This document shows positions 15,985 through 22,531 of a stretch of DNA of 30,668 nt, in pieces. The translations under genes were made by a program, and so were the position numbers. Source of the stretch: CAYVZU01 sp964455935 (lineage in GTDB: Bacteria > Fibrobacterota > CAYVZU01). The notes beneath the pieces are model-generated. The model saw nothing but the letters and a program-made list of their open reading frames with translations. It searched no databases and was not told where the DNA came from. The stretch lies in NCBI GenBank assembly GCA_964455935.1, contig CAYVZU010000034.1:1-30668 (forward strand), written 5' to 3'. Within the stretch, counting starts at the first letter, position 1; each line of letters starts with the position of its first letter.

Positions 15985-16999
15985 GGAGATCTTCGTTCGC
16001 TTTGAGAAATTTGGCGTGGCGGGTTTTGATTTTGGGATCCAGCGGATAACGCTGAATTCGCCGGCACTCGGCCAGAGCCTTGTAGTAAACCTTGCGCGCG
16101 AAATAGATTTTCGCGAGAAAATGCCGCGCGTAGATGCCGTTATAGTGGTTGTCCTCGGCATCCCCTTCCACAGTGTCCAGAATATAGGTAAAGACGTCCT
16201 CGGCCTCTTTGTAGCGGCCCAGATGGTATAAGGCCTCTCCCTGGGCCCACAGGAAGATCCGGCATTTGGGATAAAGAGCCAGCATGCGCTCGGTCACGAC
16301 TAAAGCTTCGGCAAAGCGCTTTTCTTCAATCAGAATCCACATGAGAGCGTTGGCCGAGCCTTCACGGGTATAAACGCCCCGCTCCATTGAATTGCGCAGC
16401 TTCTGGATTCCATCCTCGCGGTGATCGGTCACGCCAGGCATCCACCACAGCGTCTTTGTGAGGCGGCTTCTCCAATAATCATAGGTGCCAATTCCCATCC
16501 CGACGTCGGCGAATCCCGGCGACTTCTCGGCGATTTTCTGGAAAATGGAAACGCCTTCGTACCCGTTGCGAAAGGCCGAGATCCAGCGCTCGTAGCGCGC
16601 CTCATAGGTTCCCTTGAACCCGTTGGCGCCGCCCACGAAAAATTGGGTCCAAAGATCGTCGGCGTGGCTGCGCAGATACAGTTCGCCGACCCGCACGGCC
16701 TTGTCGCAGAACTCGAAGAACGGCTTTTCGAGCCGGTCGGTTCCATAGAACTGCATCACGGCATCGGTTGCGGCGGCCTGAAAGAAATAGCCGGCCGGGT
16801 GGTCCGGGTACTTCTTGGTAATCCGGCCGAAAACCTCCTGGGCCTCGGCGAAGCGCTCTTGATAAACCAGACGCACGCCGCTCTCGACGAGCTCGTGCAT
16901 CTCGCGCGGAAGGGGACGCAGTTCACCTGCGGCGGAGGTCAGCGCGAGGAGGGCAAGGAATCCGGCAAGTTTTTGTATTCGCAAAGATAACGGTCCCAT
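15953..16999 (-). CDS. Exported TPR-repeat protein
   Basis: A 348-residue protein. A signal peptide (hydrophobic LAGFLALLALTSA, cleavage near A24) is followed by tetratricopeptide-like helices: VYQERFAEAQEVFGRITKKYPDHP, then EEKRFAEALVVTERMLALYPKC and LGRYKEAEDVFTYIL. The central part (FKGTYEARYERW, TYDYWRS, WWMPGVTDHREDGI) recurs in proteins of unknown function from several diderm groups. It is probably periplasmic and scaffold-like. Its start overlaps the end of the lipoprotein gene by 61 bases in another frame. A later TTG at 16984 would shorten that overlap slightly but weaken the signal peptide. Confidence 0.75.
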   Translation of the reverse strand: MGPLSLRIQKLAGFLALLALTSAAGELRPLPREMHELVESGVRLVYQERFAEAQEVFGRITKKYPDHPAGYFFQAAATDAVMQFYGTDRLEKPFFEFCDKAVRVGELYLRSHADDLWTQFFVGGANGFKGTYEARYERWISAFRNGYEGVSIFQKIAEKSPGFADVGMGIGTYDYWRSRLTKTLWWMPGVTDHREDGIQKLRNSMERGVYTREGSANALMWILIEEKRFAEALVVTERMLALYPKCRIFLWAQGEALYHLGRYKEAEDVFTYILDTVEGDAEDNHYNGIYARHFLAKIYFARKVYYKALAECRRIQRYPLDPKIKTRHAKFLKANEDLLGQVQKLAQR

Positions 17000-17352
17000 T
17001 TTCGTTGTACGATCATATACCGGTATTTGCGGACTTGTTTCACCCGGATCGATTTGAAATAATAAAAATCGACGACAGCTTTATAGGAGAATCTCTCATC
17101 CTTGGGGAAATGCTTGAACTCGGTGATTTCATAATGCGGGCTGTCGGATACCGCCGTATCGGGCAATTCGGAAACAATGGTTTCAAGGTCATCGTCAAGA
17201 ATGATCTTGAGTTCCGACCGGACCCGGTCCTGCGATGAACCGCAGGCGGCCGCGATCATCAGGAGAAAAGGGATTAGGAGATAGGGGTTAGGGATGAGTC
17301 GGAGAGGACAAGAAAGAATTCGAAGAAAAGAAGGAAGAACCGGGTTATTCAT
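16939..17352 (-). CDS. Small lipoprotein of unknown function
   Basis: 137 residues from the ATG at 17352, which has AAGGAG about 11 bases upstream; the longer frame upstream is translated repeat DNA. The N-terminus is a long hydrophobic signal ending in a lipobox-like MIAAAC with Cys37, so the mature part should be lipid-anchored. The mature ~100 residues are charged, with SPHYEITEFKHFPKDERFSYKAVVDFYYF, VRKYRYMIVQRKWDRYLCEY and an end in SLPSSR. I do not recognise the family. It overlaps the downstream exported TPR gene and likely works with it. Part of the signal peptide is encoded by a G-rich degenerate repeat. Confidence 0.6.
   Translation of the reverse strand: MNNPVLPSFLRILSCPLRLIPNPYLLIPFLLMIAAACGSSQDRVRSELKIILDDDLETIVSELPDTAVSDSPHYEITEFKHFPKDERFSYKAVVDFYYFKSIRVKQVRKYRYMIVQRKWDRYLCEYKNLPDSLPSSR
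17268..17306. repeat. Degenerate GGGATTAG/GGGGTTAG repeat inside a signal-peptide region
   Basis: On the plus strand short G-rich units follow one another: gggattagg, agatagggg, ttagggatga, gtcggagagg. On the minus strand this is read as the LIPNPYLLIPFLL part of the lipoprotein signal peptide. That wording is typical when this kind of dispersed repeat is translated. Confidence 0.5.
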
Positions 17353-17401
17353 CGCGAGCTGCTCTCCTTGTCTTGATTCGTCCTCAGCCCCAACTCCTAA
17401 G

Positions 17402-17465
17402 CCGGCAAAGCCGGAATAATTGGACAGGATAACAGGATGGATGGGATTCCGAAATCCTGTGATCC
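17402..17465. repeat. ACAGGAT repeat and hairpins after the ABC ATPase gene
   Basis: Two direct acaggat units (17424-17430 and 17432-17438) and ggatgggat follow one another. The segment 17427-17438 pairs with 17454-17465 at 11 of 12 positions around a 15-base loop. A second short hairpin, ccggc-aaa-gccgg, sits at 17402-17414. Together they could slow or end transcription from the ABC operon, but there is no T-run on the minus strand. The ACAGGAT pattern resembles repeats dispersed in many bacterial genomes. Confidence 0.5.
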
Positions 17466-17544
17466 TATCAAAAATCTTTGGTTTTCTCTTGCATCCATTT
17501 TGGATTGCCGCCAAAGGGGGATCTGCGCATTTTTGCTGGACATA

Positions 17545-18672
17545 TCAGATACAAGGTCTACCCCCTTCTTCCACCAGGCTTTCCTTGGTCTTTGGATCGA
17601 AGAAGTGCAGCTTGCGGCCGTCCACGACCACGGGAATGGTCTGGCCGCTGTCGATAGCGAAATCCGGATCCACCAGAAAGACCAGGGCGGTCTTGCCAAT
17701 TTTGCCCATCACCAGATTCTTATCGCCCAGAGCCTCGACCAGATCGACTTCCACCGTGATTTGGGTATCGCTATGGCGCCGCCCCACCTTGGCCAGATGG
17801 TGGTAGATATGCTGGGGCCGCAGACCCACTTGGATCGTTTTGCCGCAGTGGGGCCGCAAATGATTCGAGGTGGACTGGTCCACTTTAAGGCGCGCGCCTT
17901 CAAACACCAGCCGTACAGTCCCGTCTTCCTCATCCACTTCGGCCTCGAAAATATTGATGGGCGGATTGCCGATGAAGCCGGCCACAAATTCCGAACGCGG
18001 CGCGTTGTAAAGGTCGTTGGGCGGCCCCGACTGCACCAGCTCGCCTTCCCGCATCAGGGCGATACGGTTGCTCAGAGTCATGGCTTCGATCTGGTTGTGG
18101 GTCACGTAAATGATGGTTTTTCCAATTTGACGGTGCAGACGTTTGAGTTCAGCCGTCATCCGGTCCCGCAGCGCAGCATCCAAATTCGAGAGCGGCTCGT
18201 CCAGCAGCAGCACCTGGGGATCAAGGACCAGGGCCCTGCCCAGAGCCACGCGCTGGCGCTGGCCGCCCGAAAGTTCGCGCGGATATCGCTTCTCCAGGCC
18301 CTGCAAATTCGTCAATTCAATGGCCCATCCGATCTTCTGGGCTGCGGCGGGCTTCGGCATTTTCCGAATGCGCAGCCCAAAGGCCAGGTTCTCGGCCACC
18401 GTCATATGCGGGAACAACGCGTAGCTCTGGAAAACCATGGCAATGCCGCGGTTCCTGGCCGGAATGTCGTTGTAGCGCTTCCCGCCGATGTAGAGTTCGC
18501 CCGTATCGATATCCTCGAGCCCCGAAATCATCCGCAGGACGGTGCTCTTGCCGCATCCCGAGGGACCCAGCAGGCTGAGGAACTCGCCATCGGCCACGGT
18601 CAGACTCAGATCGTTGACTACGCGTTGAGCGCCAAAGCTTTTGCTGATTCCCTTGAGAATTACATCGGCCAT
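17545..18672 (-). CDS. Carbohydrate ABC importer ATPase (MalK/UgpC-like)
   Basis: 375 residues from the ATG at 18672, which has GAGGCGG upstream. Walker A is GPSGCGKST (36-44), the Q-loop is Gln82 in VFQSYALFP, the signature is LSGGQ (134-138), Walker B is VLLLDEP (154-160) and the H-loop is His192 in VTHNQIEA. The H-loop motif has Asn where many relatives have Asp. The C-terminal ~140 residues form a TOBE/OB regulatory domain (FIGNPPINIFEAEV, VGLRPQHI) characteristic of CUT1 sugar importers. It energises the two permeases encoded just upstream and is the last gene of the operon, 46 bases after the second permease. Confidence 0.93.
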   Translation of the reverse strand: MADVILKGISKSFGAQRVVNDLSLTVADGEFLSLLGPSGCGKSTVLRMISGLEDIDTGELYIGGKRYNDIPARNRGIAMVFQSYALFPHMTVAENLAFGLRIRKMPKPAAAQKIGWAIELTNLQGLEKRYPRELSGGQRQRVALGRALVLDPQVLLLDEPLSNLDAALRDRMTAELKRLHRQIGKTIIYVTHNQIEAMTLSNRIALMREGELVQSGPPNDLYNAPRSEFVAGFIGNPPINIFEAEVDEEDGTVRLVFEGARLKVDQSTSNHLRPHCGKTIQVGLRPQHIYHHLAKVGRRHSDTQITVEVDLVEALGDKNLVMGKIGKTALVFLVDPDFAIDSGQTIPVVVDGRKLHFFDPKTKESLVEEGGRPCI

Positions 18673-18718
18673 TATGCCGCCTCGACTTCGCAACGCAAAG
18701 CGCATTTTGGGGTTCCCT

Positions 18719-19537
18719 TCACTTCACGCTCCCGGCCGTGAGGCCCGATTTCATATAGTTCTGAACCGCCAGGGTGAACAGAATGACGGGAAAACACAAA
18801 AAGGCCGAAAGCGTGGCCAGGTAGTTCTGCGGAGGCGAAAACGCCAGCTGCTTTTTGAGAAAAACCGTCAGAGTGTTTACGTCGCCAAACCCCAAAAGGA
18901 AGTAGGCAAAGATAAATTCATCCCACGACAAAAGGAATGTGTATACCGCGGCCGCAATAATCCCGGGCAGGGCCAGGGGCACCACCACGCGGCGCAGCGC
19001 CTGAAGCCGGGAAGCGCCCATGACCATGGCTTGCTCCTCAAGGTCTTTGGGGATGCTCTCGAACACGCCAATAACGATATAGACAATATAGGGCAGCGCC
19101 AGCAGCGTGTGAGCCAGAGCCGCTCCAATACGGGTATTCTGAAGGTTCAAGGCAATGAAAACCTGGGTCACCGAGATGACGGATGCCACATCGGGAAAAA
19201 GCCGAACCGAGAGCAGCCCGGTAAGGCAGACCACCCGAACGGAGAATGGAAGCCGGCTGAGTCCGTACGCCGCGGGAACGCCCAATAGCGTGCTGAAGCC
19301 GATGGTGAGCAGGGCGATTTCCAGGCTGTTGAGGACCACGGCTTTGAATGCCCTGTCCTTGAGGACGTAGGCATAGCTGGCGAAGCTCCACTCCTTGGGC
19401 AGCAGCGGCATCACCTCGCCGCCGGTATGGAGACTGGACGAACTCGACAGCGAATACTTGACCATCACAAAAATGGGAAGAGCAACCACCAGCCCCACCA
19501 AGACAATTCCCAGGAACCGAACAGCGCGCGAGGTCAT
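18719..19537 (-). CDS. ABC importer permease (MalG-like)
   Basis: A 272-residue inner-membrane subunit with about six hydrophobic helices. It carries the ATPase-docking EAA loop EQAMVMGASRLQALRRVVVPLALPG, followed by TFLLSWDEFIFAYFL as in MalG-type CUT1 permeases. An N-terminal helix is followed by a periplasmic loop with LPKEWSFASYAYVL, also family-typical. GAGGAT lies upstream of the start. It begins 12 bases after the MalF-like gene and pairs with it to form the translocation pore. Confidence 0.92.
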   Translation of the reverse strand: MTSRAVRFLGIVLVGLVVALPIFVMVKYSLSSSSSLHTGGEVMPLLPKEWSFASYAYVLKDRAFKAVVLNSLEIALLTIGFSTLLGVPAAYGLSRLPFSVRVVCLTGLLSVRLFPDVASVISVTQVFIALNLQNTRIGAALAHTLLALPYIVYIVIGVFESIPKDLEEQAMVMGASRLQALRRVVVPLALPGIIAAAVYTFLLSWDEFIFAYFLLGFGDVNTLTVFLKKQLAFSPPQNYLATLSAFLCFPVILFTLAVQNYMKSGLTAGSVK

Positions 19538-19549
19538 GCTAATTGATCC

Positions 19550-20443
19550 TCATACAATGCGCACCATCAGACGGCGCAGCAAACGCAAAGCGTAGAAGAG
19601 AAACAACGTGGAGAAAATGACGCAGACCAGAAGTACAAGGGCTACCACCGAAGCCTGGCCGGGATTCTGCCAGCTATGATACAGGCTCTCGATGAGCGTT
19701 CCCAACAAAGGGTAGCGCCCGGCAAGCACAAAGGGAAAGATGAATTCTTTCCAGACTTCAATCGAGCGCAGCACAAGCACCGAGGAGATTGAAGGCATCA
19801 GAAGGGGCAGTGTCACCAGCCGAAAACGCTGCCATGACGAGGCGCCCAAGGTGAGGGCCGCTTCCTGCTGTTCGTTGTCTAGGCTGTGGAGCCCCGCCAG
19901 CAGAATCAGCATGGAAATGGGCATATCCCGCCATATTTTCCCCATCAGGGAGACCCCCAGCGCAAATACGGCGTTTGATCGGAAATTGACCGGCCCCGCA
20001 AAGACCTGAGGGAAAAACGCGTGCTTACCCGTGAGTATGTTGTTGACGTGACCCCCTGGAAAATCGAACAGGATGAAGAGCATCACCGCCGTTACGAGAG
20101 CGGGAATTGCGAGCGGAAGTGTAAACAGGCTTTGAAAGAACCGCCGTCCGCTGCTCGAACGGTGCACCAATACGGCCAAAACCAGACCCGCGACAAGTTC
20201 CAACGGCGTGCCGACCAGAACAAAAAAGAAGGTGTTCCAAAATGCCTGGCTGAAATCCCCGCTTGCCAGCACAGCGGACCAATTGGCCAGTGAGGGGAAT
20301 ATCTCTTCATATCCCCGGCCCAAAGTGGTCATGGACATTTTGACCAGCGAGATCAATACGAGAATGAGAAAACCCGTAAGATAGGCGAATGCGGGCAGGA
20401 TGAGCGCCCATTCAAAGAGGGTTCGCTGACGACGAAGCTGCAT
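19550..20443 (-). CDS. ABC importer permease (MalF/UgpA-like)
   Basis: A 297-residue inner-membrane subunit with about six helices. The EAA loop is EQQEAALTLGASSWQRFRLVTLPLLMPS, followed by RSIEVWKEFIFPFVLAG. The first helix is preceded by a basic N-terminus. It is the heterodimer partner of the MalG-like permease. Seventy-nine bases with two hairpins separate it from the binding-protein gene upstream, which suggests the permeases are expressed less than the binding protein. Confidence 0.92.
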   Translation of the reverse strand: MQLRRQRTLFEWALILPAFAYLTGFLILVLISLVKMSMTTLGRGYEEIFPSLANWSAVLASGDFSQAFWNTFFFVLVGTPLELVAGLVLAVLVHRSSSGRRFFQSLFTLPLAIPALVTAVMLFILFDFPGGHVNNILTGKHAFFPQVFAGPVNFRSNAVFALGVSLMGKIWRDMPISMLILLAGLHSLDNEQQEAALTLGASSWQRFRLVTLPLLMPSISSVLVLRSIEVWKEFIFPFVLAGRYPLLGTLIESLYHSWQNPGQASVVALVLLVCVIFSTLFLFYALRLLRRLMVRIV

Positions 20444-20465
20444 TGCAGGATTTACGCGTTTCGAT

Positions 20466-20500
20466 GGCGCCCGGCGCGCCCCGCAACGGTTCTCCGTTGC
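20466..20500. promoter_or_regulatory. Two tandem hairpins between binding-protein and permease genes
   Basis: One hairpin is gcaacgg-ttct-ccgttgc (20483-20500), a perfect 7-bp stem. The other is ggcgc-ccggc-gcgcc (20466-20480). They lie just after the binding-protein stop in the transcript and have no T-run. Placement matches the mRNA-stabilising or attenuating structures between malE and malF in other bacteria (analogy). Confidence 0.5.
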
Positions 20501-20522
20501 AGGGCTACGTGAGCCGTGCTAA

Positions 20523-22001
20523 TCAGTCTGGAAAATCGGCGCCCAAAATCTTGCGTTGGGCATCCAGGTATTTCCCGCTCACGGCTTTGCGAAGGTCCGC
20601 CGCACTGGTCAAAGGACCCTTCAACTCGCCGTTGGGAATGCAGGTGGCATACCAGAGATCGATATAATTTCGGCCCACATCGGAATAGAAGGGCGTGAGC
20701 GGAATCGTCGTCAGGCCGTTGATCTGGATCTGCTCGGCCGATTTCTCGAAAATCTGACCCACCCAGCCTTCCGTGAATACATCGGCAAGGCTATTGAGGA
20801 TGTCTTTGCGAACAGGCATAATCCCAAATCGTGCGCATTCCTGGGCCTGCACATCATGATTCGTGATATACCGCGCCAGCTCATAGGCGAGTTTGGCATC
20901 GGGTGCGGTCCGCGGAATACCCCACCACCATCCGCCCGTGGTAATTTTGCGATCGCCGGTGAAGACGGGGTTGCCTTTGGAGTCAAGCGCAAACGAGTTG
21001 CCCTGCGGCATGATGGCCAGCCCCATATCGTCGGGTTCCTTCATATACCCGGGCATCTCCACCGAGTTTTTCCAGCCATGCAGGAAAAAGCAGTCGATCT
21101 GCTGAACTGTGGCCAGAAAGACCTTTCCCGAGCTGACACCTTCCCAAATGTTGGCGCCCCGCATGGGATCCTGCCACATGGCGGGATTGAAGATTTGATT
21201 TTTCACAAATTGCGAGTGCCATTCCAGCATCCGAAGGACCGGTTCGCTGTTGAGCTGGAGAATGTCCTTGGGCGTGGCACCCAATTGAATCGATTGATCG
21301 ATGAGCCCCAGAGCGGTGCCTTCATATTTCGCCCCACGAAACGCAATGCGCGGCATCTTCACGCCGAAGTAGGGCGTGTTGGCCCAGATGGAACCCACGA
21401 CAAAAAGATCATAGTAATCCCACAGATTGGGATCTTCTTCCAGAGCGTATCCCGCTGGAAGACCATAGCCGTTTTCCTTCTTCAGGACGGACTCGATCTG
21501 CGCCCGCTGGGCCGGAAAAGCCGCAACGGCTTCGGCCACTTTGGATTTCAGATAAAAGATCACGCGGGTCTCGAGTTTACGCGGGAGATAATAGGGACGT
21601 TCGTCGATGTAGCCCAGGCCCATGGCCAACGGGTGGTACTCGGCGATGTCCTGTTCCAATTGGAGAGAATCGACAATATCGGAGAGCGGCGCCATGTAGC
21701 CCTTGCCCACCAGCACGCGCGTCATCTCGAAAGGCGTTTTAACCAGGGCGATGCTGGGTGTGCGGCTTCCTTTTTCCAGCTTAAGCGTGGCCTCGATATC
21801 CCACATGTCGGTAAAGGTAACCACTTTGATCTTGCACTGATGCTGCTTTTCGAAAGCGGAGATCACTTCTTCGCGAAAGAATTTCTCCTGTGCCGGCATC
21901 ATCCGGATCAGCACCGAGATCTCGCGCACACTCGCCTTCTGGCCGCAACCAGCCGTCAAAGCGGCCAACGCCAGAAAAACCGCCGCACAACGCCTGATCA
22001 T
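20523..22001 (-). CDS. ABC extracellular solute-binding lipoprotein
   Basis: A 492-residue family-1 type binding protein that captures the substrate, probably a sugar, for the two permeases. The signal ends in a perfect lipobox LTAGC with Cys19. The mature start EISVLIRMMPAQEKFFREEVISAFEKQHQCKIKVV is the usual first lobe strand-helix. Later come PYYLPRKLETRVIFY, GKVFLATVQQIDCFF and GGWWWGIPRTAPDAKLAYELARYI, standard for the second lobe. AAGGAGAAG precedes the ATG. It lies 11 bases after the CNB-domain gene. The ligand is not predictable from sequence. Confidence 0.9.
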   Translation of the reverse strand: MIRRCAAVFLALAALTAGCGQKASVREISVLIRMMPAQEKFFREEVISAFEKQHQCKIKVVTFTDMWDIEATLKLEKGSRTPSIALVKTPFEMTRVLVGKGYMAPLSDIVDSLQLEQDIAEYHPLAMGLGYIDERPYYLPRKLETRVIFYLKSKVAEAVAAFPAQRAQIESVLKKENGYGLPAGYALEEDPNLWDYYDLFVVGSIWANTPYFGVKMPRIAFRGAKYEGTALGLIDQSIQLGATPKDILQLNSEPVLRMLEWHSQFVKNQIFNPAMWQDPMRGANIWEGVSSGKVFLATVQQIDCFFLHGWKNSVEMPGYMKEPDDMGLAIMPQGNSFALDSKGNPVFTGDRKITTGGWWWGIPRTAPDAKLAYELARYITNHDVQAQECARFGIMPVRKDILNSLADVFTEGWVGQIFEKSAEQIQINGLTTIPLTPFYSDVGRNYIDLWYATCIPNGELKGPLTSAADLRKAVSGKYLDAQRKILGADFPD

Positions 22002-22012
22002 ACACTTCTCCT

Positions 22013-22531
22013 TTATGATGATGGTTTCCGATGTTTTTCGGACAGCATGTGATTCAGCACGCTGATTTCATTGTTCGCCTTTCGAAGCAGCTCGCTGAAG
22101 ATTTCTAATAGATTATAAGTAATTTCAGGGTATTCGTAAAGAACTTCTTTGAATTCCGTGCGCCGGATCATCAACAGGTTTGTCTGCTCATTGGCCTCGG
22201 CTGTGGCCGAACGCGGATGGTTGCCAAACAAGCCCCAGGCGCCAAAGCAATCGCCACGGCCCAGAATGGACAGCACCGTCCGCTGATCGCCTTTTTCCCG
22301 GATCACGCGAAGGCTTCCATGGCGGATGATATAGAGGGCGTCGCCCACATCGTCCTGGCGCGACACCAGCTCGCTCTTGGCAAACGAAACCTCTTTGGCA
22401 ATGCCCGCGATCACCATCAGTTTTTCGGTTTCAATGTTCTTGAACATCTCCACATTTTTCAGAAAGAGGACCCGTTCCAAAAGCGGAAAGATTTTCCCCT
22501 TTTTCTGCTGGATCTCGGCCGAAAGACTCAT
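22013..22531 (-). CDS. Stand-alone cyclic-nucleotide-binding domain protein
   Basis: 172 residues, cytoplasmic, with a single CNB fold: strands SELVSRQDDVGDALYIIRHGSLRVI, then the phosphate-binding cassette GRGDCFGAWGLFGNHPRSATAEA. Arg107, which grips the cyclic phosphate, is present. The Glu normally next to FG is replaced by Ala98. Helices follow, but there is no DNA-binding HTH, so it is not a Crp-type regulator. Its ATG overlaps the stop of the HEAT-repeat transporter by four bases, and fused versions of such transporters carry a CNB domain at the C-terminus. It likely regulates that transporter (inference). Confidence 0.85.
   Translation of the reverse strand: MSLSAEIQQKKGKIFPLLERVLFLKNVEMFKNIETEKLMVIAGIAKEVSFAKSELVSRQDDVGDALYIIRHGSLRVIREKGDQRTVLSILGRGDCFGAWGLFGNHPRSATAEANEQTNLLMIRRTEFKEVLYEYPEITYNLLEIFSELLRKANNEISVLNHMLSEKHRKPSS

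Noticed and set aside
15985..16161. N-terminal extension of RsmI up to an ATG at 16161
   Set aside because: It would overlap the TPR gene by over 200 bases and consists of basic, low-complexity residues not found in RsmI.
17437..18741. 434-codon plus-strand ORF opposite the ABC ATPase
   Set aside because: It is a shadow of the ATPase, whose Walker, signature and TOBE motifs are unambiguous; the antisense translation has no domain pattern.
20556..22052. 498-codon plus-strand ORF opposite the solute-binding protein
   Set aside because: It mirrors a clear lipoprotein gene with family motifs and ribosome-binding site. The antisense protein is rich in His/Arg/Gly and has no recognisable domain.
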